From positions 62,001 to 126,000 of the forward strand of contig JACGCK010000083.1 in the NCBI GenBank assembly GCA_014925825.1: a DNA stretch of 64,000 nucleotides, written 5' to 3'. The notes below the pieces were generated by a model. That model was not told where the DNA came from. It searched no databases and saw only the letters and a list, made by a program, of their open reading frames with translations. Both the position numbers and the translations under genes were made by a program. Of this stretch, positions 12,979 to 24,940 are shown one piece after another; position 1 is the first letter of the stretch; every line of letters starts with the position of its first letter. Source of the DNA: Pholiota molesta (Eukaryota > Basidiomycota > Agaricomycetes > Agaricales > Strophariaceae).

Positions 12979-13760
12979 ATGGGTTCCTCAGGCATTTGGG
13001 CATTCACATGTCCACAACTGAAGCCATCACCGACGCTGTACGCCCTGATTCCACCCTACCCAAATGGGATGACGCTGTTCGAGTGGCTCACTTATGTATA
13101 TCAATAGGGAAACCCTATCGAAGATGTTGTTGTCGAACGCATCACCTCGGAGGTATACCATATCGAAAGAAGACCGTCCGAAGAAGGGCGCTGCGTGCTC
13201 GTCCACACCTCGTTGAGCCGCACCGCGACGTCGTCGGGTTAGGCTGGAATGTGCGAACAGTTGTGCTCGAGTACGGCGGAGCCGCGGCGATTGCGCACGA
13301 TTCCATGGCGCATTTCTCTCATGCTGTAGATGGCCGTGTCTATAGCGTACGTGTTGGGGAAGACTGTGCTCACAGACGCTATAACTCCAGGTACGCTATC
13401 AAATTGAATGGAGACACCTGATTAACGGCGACTATAATTGCAAGAGCTAAACCATACCGCTACGCGTGTCTAGAGCCGCATCCGTCACATCCTGACCTCC
13501 TTATCTCGGTCCTCGACGATCATACCATCGGCATGCCTTCTGAGCTTGTTACCACCCTCGTCGTGATTGATATTGTCATGAAAGAGCTGCGGCCTCTTCT
13601 ATCTGGGCAGATTTTTATGCCTCAGCAAAAGTATCGCCTGACGGAAAAAAGCTGGCATGGATTCCGTGGTCACATCCAGATATGCATTGGGAAGGCGGCG
13701 AGGTTCACGTTGACGATATCAATCTTGACAAGGACCACATACTCTCAGTTATCTGTCGCC
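12979..13760 (+). pseudogene. Decayed N-terminal copy of an S9 prolyl oligopeptidase-family gene
   Basis: The segment aligns by eye with the first 200 or so residues of the intact S9 gene at 51.2-53.5 kb. It has a matching MGSS start, TTEAITDA before the first intron, TSEVYHIERRPSEEGRCVL, then WNVRT and EYGGAAAIAHDSMAHFSH, PYRYACLEPHPS and KVSPDGKKLAW. The introns of the functional gene are still visible, so it arose by DNA duplication and not through an mRNA. Frameshifts occur near 13207-13217, near 13448 and near 13606 (one base lost within SG-ADFYAS). Similarity fades after about 13750 and the catalytic hydrolase domain is absent. Its end abuts the 3' end of F-box copy 2. Confidence 0.85.
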
Positions 13761-13825
13761 AACATTACTCAAGGCGCATTCCTCATGATTGGCGAGTGCA
13801 TTCTTTCTTCCTACATACACCATAA

Positions 13826-15961
13826 TCAACCGAAGAACCGAACGTGGACAGCAGTGTGAAAATTCCACGTCGCCTGGTGGAAGCAATTATCAGTCTTTGT
13901 GCCCTAAGCTTAAGACGGTGAAGATCGAGCATTGCTTACATGAAGACCAACGATCATCTGGTCGTCAATCAAGACTCGACCCCACTTCACTCGCTCGACG
14001 GACGCCCGATAATAATATGGCAAGGTGCTGATCACTGGATGTAGAAAGACCCTGTTGATTAGATACGTGGGTGCTTCCATCGCATCCATGCAACCGGGAG
14101 GTGTGAAATCTACGACCTCTATAAGGAATTTGAGCGCGTAGCCATATTCAAAATTGGGAAATTTTTGGCAGAAGGGCGGAGCATCATCACGAAAGCGGAA
14201 TCTTACAGGTACCTTCCGGAATCGCGCAATGTTGCGATTTGACCGAAAAAAATCGATGACAAGATAGGGAATGCCTTCGGGCTGAGGGCCAACATTCGGC
14301 CGCGCGCGGGGTGCTAATCGCACACATCTTTCGCCCCATCCTCTGGTTACGTCGCCTGGGGCCAAATTAGAGTCGTTAAACCAGCGCGTAATGCGGGGCC
14401 CCCAATTTTCCCAAGAGAGAGGGTGGTGAGCGCGGGGCACGCTCCAAAAGGCATATCCCGAATCCTCCTCCCTTCTAATATGTCCGGTTTCAAAATCCAT
14501 ATGCGTCCTGCTTGTCAGTGGCTCGTGCATCGGCAGGCCGAGATAGTCTGGCCATGTATGTGGCGGCGGACGAGGTCGGCTCGTTGGCGAGGGTCGTTCT
14601 TCGTATTCCGCCACGATCTCCAAGAGTGCACTGCGATGGACAACAAATGTAAATTCCTCAACGATTTGACTTGGGGTGTTCCGAGAATCTTGGGCTGTTT
14701 CCACGCGCACAGTGAAGACGCAAAGGGAGTCCTCGGCGCGCTTGAAATACCCACGTTCTGGATGAAGAGTGTATCTGAGAGAATCTCTGGGTCCTTGACG
14801 AAACCTGCGGTCCATCTCCGCGAATGAGTGCTCACTTAAGGGCTTGGGATTTGCGACACCGAGGATTGAATGATAAGAGAATCTGGTCTGCAGGATTGGT
14901 AGATCCAGCGAAATAAACGGTGCTATGGGCTCAAATGTCGACTGCAATGGAATACGGAAGATATCGAGGCTCCCCTCTTGAATATTTGGGAAAAGAATAT
15001 AGTTCTCATCTAGAAAGACGATACTACGGTATGTTTGCTTCGGTGTTCTGAAGGCCTGGATTTGATTTGTTAGTTATATCAATATCAATTTAGATCATGA
15101 CGTTAATTATTTAGTGAGCGTACCATTAGGAGCACATCAGAAATAAAGTCATAAACAAAAATGTTGTCTTGTCCATTGTCTTCGTTGTCTTCAGGAATGC
15201 CTACGATAATGACGATGTGCCTTCCGACCATCTGCATTGAGATGAAGGGCAGCTGTACTGGACAGTCCATGACATAAATATGTTGGGCTCCCCGAGCCAC
15301 TGAGTGAACTCTCGAATTTTCGTACTGACGCAAGTAGATGGAGATCTTGAACGTTGTCGCATCGGCCTCTTCTCCTTCCCATTCACTGCGTAAAATCTTC
15401 ACCATCTATCAGAGTGCTTGATATTTAGCAGAATAAAACACACCTATGGACTTCAGCGAGTAGACCGTACTCATGCAACGAAGTAGTATATGTGAGCCAC
15501 CTGCGAGACCCAGACCCATATCGCTTCCAACTTTGGCGATAGATTGAACGATTGATCGGAGAATTAGGTCCCGAATCTTTCGCAGTAAAGAGTTGTATCA
15601 TGTTCATTATCTCGTCGTCCCCGAACCGCCATCCAGATCCATAGAGCGTCCCCCCGCTGAGGGAGAGACCAGCGCCAAAAGCCAACGGAAACGGAATCAG
15701 GTACGTCAGCGCAGGATCCAAAGTAATCCATGCCCGCTGACTATCCTCCAGTGATTGTAGTTTCGCATGGGTAGCCAGCGTCGAAAAGACGTTGTCTTCA
15801 GCTCCGAAATACATCAGTCTGAGCTTGTACGCGAGGCGAATCGAGCCGCGGATGATGCTGTGGATGAATTTGTTGAGATGCATGCACCCGACTAAATCGC
15901 GGGAAGGTAGCTCGTAGAGAATATTCTCAATCAGTTCGGGGGATAAGGCAAGGAGGAGCAT
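13826..15961 (-). CDS. F-box protein, copy 2 (inverted paralogue of copy 1)
   Basis: Four exons read from 15961: 15444-15961, 15124-15385, 13940-15055 and 13826-13873, giving 647 residues. Exon 1 has exactly the same length (518 nt) as in copy 1, exon 4 also (48 nt), and all intron phases agree. The F-box (LSPELIENILYELPSRDLVG) is almost identical, as are WGPRITRWFNDSNLA and GDVTRGWGERCVRLAP and the VRFFG C-terminus; the regions between have diverged strongly (SPxPP-rich linker, N-terminal third). Most likely an SCF substrate receptor like its paralogue, with the divergent part perhaps determining the target. The last short exon was placed by comparison with copy 1 (acceptor CACCAG before GCGACG), and is the least certain part. 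Confidence 0.86.
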
Positions 15962-16931
15962 CGTGCTTAATGTACATCTCATTTGATACGACGTTGACTT
16001 TTATATGGGGAGGCGGTTGGTGCGCTTGGGCAATACTAAGCGAGCACGTACACCTTTATTATCGTACTGAATCTAACCGGATTAATTCCAACCACTGCCA
16101 TTTTCGTCTGTGGGATATCTGATTGGGATTTGAAGAGGAATTGACCTTTATCAGAATTGGTCCGAATTTATATGGCTTTTAATAGGTCTATGCACTACGA
16201 CCGAATGCCGAGAGCAGGCAGTACTTGATAGCCGGAGTATGATCTTCCAGATTGCAGGCAGTAAAGCAAGAGAAAATAACAGAGGCTATGATGGTAACAC
16301 CATGAATTGAAGCGCACCTGTCCAGAGGGAGTGTATCAAGAATTTTCACTACATTATCCGTCGTCAGCTCTTTCGACGCTGCATTCCATAATAATATCAC
16401 AGCGATACTTGAGTATGCCGCATCCGCTATTAATTAATTTCCTCGCTAAGCACCTTTTGACCGGAGCCGGAAGGACGTGGTCAAGGAGGGTCTAGGAGGG
16501 TCAAGGGCTGCTGGGTACAGGGGTCTGGCAGACTCTCGCTATCCGATGTTCCGACGCATGGAGTTCAATGATATCGATATTATAGTTACTCACAAACGCA
16601 TCGCACGTCTAGTGATATCATTTGCACCCTTCTCTCCTGGCCATCAGCCGCGGCCCGTTCCATACACCCAGCTTCTCATGAGTCGTTAAATTGTCCAGGT
16701 ATCGACACTTTCAAACTAATAGCGATCACTGTAGTGAGAGAGACAATAGATTGCATTTGACGATAAAGTTCTTACTGACGCTAGCACTGTCAAAATGACA
16801 CACTTCTGCTTGCCTTGATCATTGACATCATCATCACAAGCTAGTTAGGATAGATATTCGCAAGGACAGCGCACAACAATAAAAGATCTAATATATCTGA
16901 CAAACACTGACTTTCTAGATCATTATAAGCA
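15962..16931. other. Intergenic stretch
   Basis: Nearly 1 kb between the F-box copy 2 start and the ZPR1 stop. A 70-codon minus-strand frame at 16188-16400 has a plausible exon-like beginning but no family match and no partner exons. No repeat recognised. Confidence 0.45.
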
Positions 16932-18629
16932 TTACGCTGCTACCGTCTCTGATTCGGGCTTCTTCTCTCCCTCTTCATCAATCTTCTCTAGTGTGGGATC
17001 TTGATATCCCTCGACCTTGATATCGTTCAAACCCAGTTCTTCGTTCTGATCAAAGTCCCGGTCGTACATTTCGATGGTCATGTTGGGGTCAGGGTCGGGA
17101 GCGTACAAGTTTTGGATGTATGAATTGGCCAGAGGGTCGTCCAGGATGATCGTAAACGGAATTTCCGCATTTTTGACCTATGGAGGAGCCTCAGAGACGA
17201 CACAAAGCAAGGGAGAAAAATAAAATCCACTTACAGCTTTCAAACCGCCCAGGAAACTTTCGTACTTGGCTCTTTCCTCCACCTCGGAGGAGTCACCGAC
17301 GAAGGCTTTCTCCGCCAGTTCATCGTATATCTGATCGAGAATGCCTTCCACAGTTGTGAAGCGTCCTCCTAACGTACCGTGTGTGAGCACGAGATCGATT
17401 TCAGGAATCGTCATTCCTGCGGTTTCGCTCTTAAGGATGTCGCGGCTGAGATCATCGCGATCTTCGCACTTGAGGGTGATTCTCTTGCCTTGAGCGGATA
17501 TCGCTGAACCCGATTTCACTTCGTTGTCTCTGTAGCCGCAGAATTCGCAATTTGTCGACATGATGAGGATATCCTAGTGGTCATAAGTAGGAGGGCAACC
17601 AGCGACGAAGAGCCATACTCACCTTAAAATATGGGATGTTGACCTTCTTCATGTTTGTATGGATCTGGTGTCCGCAGCTTGAGCAAACGCCGGGGAATGT
17701 GAAGACTTCGTCATCAGTGATAGGTTGGTCATTAGTCGGTTCTTGTTCTTGCGCTTCTTCATCGGGAGCTACCAGACCCAAGGCGACGTTCTGTGCCAAT
17801 GTGCGATGGTACGTGCGCATGCTCCATTTAGGGTCTGACATGCTTCCAATGAACTCGATGAAGCTGTTCCCCGCCGGGTCGTCGAGCTTGAGGGTGAAAG
17901 GTGGCATTGGAAGTTCGAGGTACGCAGCTTGGCCAACTGTTTTCATCGGCTTCGATTCGTCGGCGTCGGCTTCCTCCTCGACGTCGCCTAGCACTGGTTT
18001 CAGCTTACTGATGAGTTCTTCGATCTTCTTGTACCCTTCCTCATCTTGTATCCGTCGCAGCGGCTGGTCCGCGCTGAGATCAGCAATAATGTCACGGATA
18101 AGACCTTCTACGGTCGTGAGTTGACCGCGACCCGTTGGAGGTAGGGTAAGATCGAATTCGGGGATGGTAATTTCACAAGAACCCGACCGAACAATCTGTC
18201 TGTTGAGATCCGAGCGGTCGAGTATTTTGGCCGTGTAGACGGTTCCCTCAGCTGGCAAAAACTAAGCACATGAAAACGAGAAACAGAATGACACATACGA
18301 CGAATGGTCTCTGCTGATTGGATTTCGTTGTTCTGAAAGCCGCAATGCTCGCATCTAAACGACATCACTATAACTTCTCTGAAGAACGGAATGGAGGTCA
18401 ACATGAGCCTGGTGACGCCCTACTGGTCTCAGCATTCAGCCACAACGCTTGCATCAGGAGGATCATTACTGACTTGTTCATGACATCTCATGCACAAGGA
18501 CTCGATCTCCTGGATGATCTTCTCGTCGCCATCGGCCTCCTGGTTGTCGGATGGATCCGCGTCTACTTTCTCGTCGGTTGAGGATGCGATGTCGCCGATT
18601 TTGGGGAAAAGGGTGGAAGGGTTTGCCAT
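16932..18629 (-). CDS. zpr1: Zinc finger protein ZPR1
   Basis: Five exons read from 18629: 18474-18629, 18299-18419, 17623-18251, 17235-17573 and 16932-17177; 496 residues, the usual ZPR1 length. The duplicated ZPR1 architecture is clear. Zinc finger 1 has Cys46, 49, 75 and 78 (CMRC...CEHC) followed by an alpha/beta domain with [14 protein letters not shown]. Zinc finger 2 has Cys282, 285, 311 and 314 (CSSC...CEFC), followed by the second copy with [20 protein letters not shown]1 is an essential eukaryotic protein that binds eEF1A and helps fold it, and it shuttles between cytoplasm and nucleus. The acidic tail ([11 protein letters not shown]) is also usual. Intron sites fall outside the Cys pairs. 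Recognition is confident; the cellular role is from the family. Confidence 0.95.
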
Positions 18630-19238
18630 TTCGTGGGATCTACAGTTGTAGATCGTATGGTTCAGTGAAGATTGTATAAGTTCGAAAGAGAAATGTAAAG
18701 AAACCAGTAGAATGCCCTGGACCGAGACCAAACAGCCTGGGTTCGATAAGATTGCAATCTTATCTTATCTTTGTTCCCATCACAAACAAGCCTTGGCAAG
18801 GCTCGAGTAGCTTCACCAAAGCTTCACTCAAACTTGACTACAGAAATATCCATTCGGTTTGTCGAGGTATTAATTAATAGTGGTTGCCAGACCGATATAA
18901 CGACGTTGACGGCCCTAAACCAAGTGGACACATGCGGGTTTACACTGACAAAATTATGAGTATTTCTCATTTGATGCCCTCAGATGCACGAAGGGCCAGA
19001 GGTCCTTGCAATGCCAGCAGCTTATAAAGTGAAGGGCTATGGCACATATTAGCAACTTAAACTGAAAATAAATCCATGAGAGCTTGAGAAATTCGCAAGC
19101 CATATTTTTGTTGTTGATTTCTGCCCTGAATTTGTGGAAAGCTTTCAATTGGCCAGCGGATAGCAGGCACTGTAAAGACAACGACAAAGTTGCGACTCGA
19201 CAGCGGGATGTAAAGATAATAGAAAGCAAAGAGTAACA
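18630..19238. other. Intergenic stretch between ZPR1 and PL14 genes
   Basis: About 600 bases. Contains the ZPR1 promoter next to 18630 and the 3' flank of the PL14 gene. No other gene or repeat seen. Confidence 0.5.
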
Positions 19239-20357
19239 CTATTGCTCGGTTTTGGACCAACGCGAGACAACAACGGGATCCTCCACCTCTCGGGCAGTTT
19301 TGCCGTCGAACGTGGTCAAGATAGCAACCGATAAATCAGCGAAATAGACATCCTGGTCTTTAGGGGTGGCCCAATCTTCGGTGTGGCCTTTCAAAAAATG
19401 TTATTTAAAGACGATTGAAGAATGTTTGGAGTAATCGTACCACCGAAGAAGGATTGCATCTGCAATCCTCTGATCCTGCCAGAGTCGTCGTCGCGGAAAA
19501 TCAAGCCATCGACATTGATGATGCTCTTGCCGTTGACAAAGAGCTCGAGCTCACCGTTTGCCTTGCCGGCGTCGTTCAGCTTTACTCGCTCGCTAACGAT
19601 AGTCCACTGGCCAGGTTCGAACTTAAAGCTGCCGCGGGAGATGGACGCGCCGTAGGTGGGGTTGCAATCAGAGTTAGCGATGTCGCATTGCTTCCTGTTG
19701 GCGGCAAATTTTTCGATGGTATACGGTGGAAGGTAGGTATAGAGTTCGCCTGCACCTTCAGGACGCCACATCAAGCGGGCCGAAAAGCATGCAGAATCTC
19801 GACGTCCACCGGAGCAGGAAATCGAAATCTCGTCATTATCGCCACCATCTAATTTATTTGAGTATGGGATATAACTATCGTGGCGAAATAAACTCACAAA
19901 GTCCAGGAAGTTTGCCTCCTTTGACGAACTCAAAGCCATCGGGGAACATAACCGAGTACCCGAAGGTTGCTTCCTTTGCAGTGGTCAAGTCCACACCCTC
20001 CGGGCCGGGGGCATAGAATGAGATTCCACCCCGCGGGTCGGCGCCGGGCCTGTACGAGCCCTTAGGGTACTGGGCGCGAAGCGCCACACGACTGTCCGGT
20101 GCCTTGACATAGGTGTGCTTGGGACCTTCGGCGACATGATTTGGCCTGAGGGTGTCGTCGCTGAGGGGGAGCGCACCCTTAGCGCCCGGAAGCGTCGTCC
20201 AGCTGGAAACTCCACGAGAAAGTGGGAAGAGTGCCTGTTCAGATGGCGCTGCGCGCGGAAGGATCTGGAGCGGCGCTGCGGCTACCGAGATGCTGCACAA
20301 CGCGACAATGCCAACCACAACGGCGAAAAAAAGGGAAGAAGTTGATCCGTGCAACAT
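19239..20357 (-). CDS. Secreted polysaccharide lyase family 14 protein
   Basis: Three exons read from 20357: 19898-20357, 19441-19848 and 19239-19387; 338 residues. An N-terminal signal peptide is evident (hydrophobic FFAVVVGIVALCSI, then SVAAAP), followed by a dibasic-like PRA site. The lyase domain shows GGKLPGLYGGDNDE, created exactly across intron 1, then CFSARLMWRPEGAGELYTYL, GQWTIVSERVKLN and a C-terminal QSFFGGHTEDWATPKD across intron 2. These blocks match fungal PL14 proteins, which cleave uronic-acid polymers such as glucuronan or alginate by beta-elimination. The exact substrate cannot be read. A TATATAAG box lies on the minus strand at 20492-20499, about 135 bases before the start. 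Likely extracellular. Confidence 0.87.
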
Positions 20358-21811
20358 GATTATTGAATCTGACTTGTCTCGACCGTGCAAGAAAGTAATC
20401 GTTAGGCAGACGTTCAACGCGCCGAGGGGTACCGTGGGGGGGCTGGTGGTGGGAAGGCTCCGGGCAAAGAAACACTTATCCAACACCCCCACTTATATAC
20501 ATAGCAGAGGGCTTGGCGATATGATGGGGCACACAGCGCTCGGCTGCGATATGATGCGCAGATATCGGTTTGAGGCTCTTGATCATGGGTGCGTGTTCCA
20601 TTTTATAAGTTTGAAATGCAGACCCATCATTAGGAGTATAGTTATGGGGAATTGGATAGGTCCTGGCAGGATATGGGTTAATTCATTGAGTACTTAGCTT
20701 GAGTCGGCGAAAGCATTCCCAGCCTCCAGAGAGCAATTCTGCCCCGAGACTGAGAGTGTCAAAGATCAGGGTCGTGAACAGATGTGTGGATGAAACGTGA
20801 GAATATTTATATTGTTCCGGAAGGCGCACAACTGTGGGTTCTGATAAATATCCGATGAAAAATGATCAATGAGCGCTACAACAGATACGGAACTATCTAT
20901 CTACGAGGCGCTCTCCACTGTAGCCGCCAATTCAAATAAGTATTCATACATGATCATGACGTGGGCGGCGGAACTGTCTTGGAATGCGCTGTCCAGGTCA
21001 TTGTTGACACCTTGTAGTAAGTAAACCAATGGCCGCGGATGAAAACAAAAGAATAGCACCTAGCGTCCAGTGACATTGGAAATCATTTAGAATCGGAAAT
21101 GCAGATCTTGGAATTCTTTCGAGAGAACGTGCTGCATCAGTACCAGCTCTCTTTATGGTTTCTTCCAAGGACTGTTTTTAAAATATCGAGGAAGCCAATG
21201 CCCAAAGCGTTCTGCTCAGTAAGTACGAGTTAATGAAGATCTAAGAAGCTGAGGATTAATTTCCTGCATTCATGCGTGGTCGTGATCGTGGTCGCGTCTT
21301 CGTTTTTCAACTTCTTTCCAAGGGCGCGTCGCTTTATTCATGAAACCTTCGTCAAGGGTCGAGACTCGAGACCCAAAGATGGGAATTTTTGAAAATCTAT
21401 AAATACATCGCTTAACAGCACTGACGCGAATCACTAGTGCACTTACTCATACAAGCTCATACACTACACTACAATACCCATCATGAACCCCCTGCACGAA
21501 TATTTAATACAGTATAATTCTGGTCGTGCAAACTTGAAGAGAGTGTGACGCCCTCATAGTGCATGATCGGTCGGCGAATACCGAGAAGCCTCGATCGCAC
21601 TGTACATCCTTCTGCTCGCCGTTTGCGTGGCTTCGAACCATTCCTACCTTTGAGGTAGAAGCCACTGTCAAACTCCATGATCGTTCCGCATAACCTGCAG
21701 GCTCTTATATTTACAATATAAGGCCAGCCTTGGCTCGAAATCGCCCTGGCTCGTCTTTCCGAGCAACGCAACCCTCGCGGTCTTTCTCCATACTCTTCTG
21801 TAACTCCTACC
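20358..21811. other. Intergenic stretch with an orphan promoter-like segment
   Basis: About 1.45 kb. Near 21397-21405 there is a TATAAATA element followed 80 bases later by a short ATG frame (21484; MNPLHEYLIQYN, 20 codons then stop) whose start region resembles the beginning of GH16 copy 1 (MNTLQHWL). This may be a stranded promoter and start from a lost GH16 copy. Otherwise I see no gene. Plus-strand ATG frames here are short. Confidence 0.4.
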
Positions 21812-23386
21812 ATGAACACTCTTCAGCATTGGCTGGCATTAATTTCTCTATTGTATCTCTCGACACATACCTTGGCCTTGAGTGGGAAATACTTCCTCAG
21901 TGACGAAATCGTTGGACCAGCATTTTACACTTACTTTGATTGGGAGGCAATTGATGATCCGACACATGGTCGAGTGTGAGCGATATCTATTCATATGCCT
22001 AAACTTTTTTTGAGCGTTGCTTATATCAGAAACTATGTCGATGAAGATACTTCTATCCAAGAAAACCTCACATTTTCCTCCTATGATACCTTCATTCTCA
22101 GAGCTGACCATAAATCGGCGTTGAGTCCATCGGGTCCAGGCAGGAACTCCGTTAGAATTATTTCTAAGAATACTTATACCACGCACGTCGCTCTGTGAGT
22201 CCTATTTCTTTTGTCTGGAGTGCCGCGGAATTAATATTATTTCACACTGGTAGTTTCGACGTCAGACACATGCCGCAGGGATGCGGGTAAGAAATACTCA
22301 GCTCAGAAGGGACGTTATCATAGTTAAAAATGATCACTCGAATTATTATAGGACATGGCCAGCGATTTGGGAGACTGAAGCTGATAACTGGCCAGACGGC
22401 GTAAGCTTCGATATCATTTTCTCTATCGGTTTCATTCTTATCGTTAAACCCGGGCCCCTTTCCACCGATCTAGGGAGAAATCGATATTGTCGAAGGCATA
22501 AATGATCAGGGACCCAATGCTGCGACACTTCACACAACGGCTGGTAGGAATGTAACATGCTTTGTGATTATTTCGTAATTTACATTGGCTGTAGGATGCA
22601 GCATGCCTCAAAATCGGTGGGAAACAGGGTATGATTTTCAGTCAGCTTGCGAACCATCTTTTATATACCTTAACTATGTTCAGGACCCCCGGACAGCTAG
22701 ACTGCAACTGGCTAGTTGACTCTAATACAGGTTGCGGTGTCAGATTTTCGGGGGGGCTGAGCTACGGTCCTGACTTCAATGATAATGGAGGTGGATGGTG
22801 AGTAGCACTGTAGCAGACGATCTGGACGTGATGCGATTTTGCTAATCCACTCGCAACCAGGTATGCTTTGGAGCGAACGAATGAGCATATAAGCGTTTGG
22901 TTCTGGCCACGTAATGCGAGAAATGTTCCGAGAGAGGTACGGAATAGATCTATCGTCTTGGACACTAGTAGATGGGTAACTATCTTGACGTGCAAAATGA
23001 GTTCCTTTTATCCTTTTTAATCCTGGCTTTTATTCTATTTAGGGGATCCCATCTGCTTATTTTCCGAATACCGATTGTGATATCAAGAAATATTTCGGAG
23101 AACACAGTATTATCATTAATTTGACATTCTGTGAGTTAGTTCGACCTCCATGATACGACCGATCTCTCATCATATTTTTATTAGGTGGCGATTGGGCGGG
23201 CAACGCTTATTCGCAGTCGGGATGTCCTTCGACTTGTAATGGTAAATCATCACGTCACTGGACTTGTCTCGAGTCTGATCCTATTTTTAATCATCTTGGT
23301 TAGATTTCGTCGACAACAACCCAGCCGCCTTCGCGGGTGCATATTTTAATTTTGCCTCCATCCGAGTCTATGAGCCGCGTTCATGA
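21812..23386 (+). CDS. Secreted GH16 endo-beta-glucanase, copy 1
   Basis: Eleven exons: 21812-21975, 22030-22194, 22254-22286, 22352-22400, 22474-22543, 22595-22628, 22684-22797, 22861-22975, 23043-23130, 23185-23241, 23304-23386; 323 residues. A signal peptide (LALISLLYLSTHTLA) precedes the catalytic domain. The GH16 active site is GEIDIVEG at residues 138-145, with nucleophile Glu139 and acid/base Glu144 (ExDxxE). TWPAIWE, RHMPQGCG, VWFWPRN and CGDWAGNAY are further family blocks. Fungal enzymes of this subgroup are endo-1,3(4)-beta-glucanases acting on cell-wall or plant mixed-linkage glucans, outside the cell. Paired Cys near the C-terminus suggest disulfides. Exon lengths of exons 2-10 are identical to copy 2, so the two arose by tandem duplication. 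Confidence 0.93.
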
Positions 23387-24940
23387 AGATTTCGTTATCG
23401 CACGAGTATTTAGGCATGATCCGAGAGTTTGACATGTACAGAAATCAACTTATCATCTTGCAGCTTCGGAGTATTTTATGGTGCATTGATCATTTACGCG
23501 GGGTTCATGAGTGCACATTGCAGAAAGATTAGAGTAGAGAAAATCCACACGTTTTCACTTCATCAGTACGGTTCTGGTACATCTCCAGACTCCCTCATTG
23601 TGATCCATGATGGATGAGATTTTGCAGAGGGTGCAGGCTAGAGTCAGCCGCTCGCTGGCAAAAACCAGCGGATCGAACTCTGGAGCTCGATCGCATGGAT
23701 ATCTCATACTCTGGTGTCAAGTGGTCTGTTACATATATCTCGATTCGTCAGTAGTTCATTTCTTATGGCCAGGAGCATTATCTGCATGTCGCAATTTGAG
23801 AGGATGCGCGGAGCATTCTCCTTCTGACCAGCGGACTTGCCACACCCATGTTACACTGATCAGCATTCCATGCGGTCGCCAGTATACTTATAGCTCAAGG
23901 CTGGAAATCCAACATGGCAACCAGTACCTTCGAAGGTCACGCAAAATGTATATATTGGATGCCGCGGTCAGAATAGGTAGATGTACTTCTTAGAAGCCGG
24001 ACCTCAGGTCCGCGAATTCGGACTTAACTTGAGGTTGGATATACTTACACCGTCATCGATAGAAAACAGCACCAGGTACCATCGTGCTGTGACTTAAATT
24101 GTTTATAGCTCGTGTGAGAGCTTTAAGCTTCAAAATACTGCATCCAAACATGTTTAATTCTCGTCATTCATCGGAAGCGAGCTATAGTCAATAACCGGAA
24201 TATTCTCGCAGACAAAGCCACGGAGGATGGGTTGACCATATGCTCCGATAACAGCAGCGCTATGGAGACCATCGAGAGTGCAATGGATAAAAGATTATTT
24301 GGACTCAAGCTAGTGGAACGAGATCTAATCTTATCTACATCGACAACACCTCCTTGCAATAGTCCCGAACCGACTGCGCAGTCGGAGTTCAATCCAACTT
24401 GTCCTTCACATTATCGTTGATTACCTCTCCAATACGGGAGTCGTGCACCACAAGATACCTGGTCCGCCGCTGATCGCTCTTGGCCCTTGGGATAGTTGGA
24501 TGACCTTTACGCTCGGCCGCTCGATGGCAAAATTCTTCCGGCGATGATCATCTACCTACTTAGGACGAACTGGCTGCATCCGTGATTCACTCAATACCTA
24601 GAGGAAGCAAGAAGCCTAATTCGCTGGTTGCTATCCATTTCTCGGAGTAAATCGCTCTATTCTTTCTCCAGAATACCTCAGCAATCGATATCGGGTAGAT
24701 CGCATGCAAATCACCTGAATCTTCCATGAGGTTTAAAGACGCTTCGAATGGGTCAGCGGCGCAGTCATGTTATAGGAACAGTATGTTTGCTCTTCCCAAT
24801 CAAAGTATCCACTGGCAATCTCAGCTGAATGAGAGATAAATATAACGTGGAACAAGGATTTGAATTCCCTACAAATACCAGCTTGGTAGCAGGTGAAATT
24901 TCAAGAGTCTCTAATATTCCCTTCTTCTCAAAGAGTCGAC
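23387..24940. other. Intergenic stretch between GH16 copies
   Basis: About 1.55 kb with no supportable gene. A 128-codon plus frame (23607-23993) and short frames near 24168-24420 have no recognisable motif or exon partners. The promoter of GH16 copy 2 lies at the right end; the start region there has no obvious TATA box. Confidence 0.45.

Noticed and set aside
16188..16400. Minus-strand exon-like frame MILLWNAASKELTTDN
   Set aside because: Short, with no consistent second exon or known family; could be a relic but not supportable.
23607..24420. Frames between the GH16 genes
   Set aside because: No motif on either strand and no splice chain longer than one piece.
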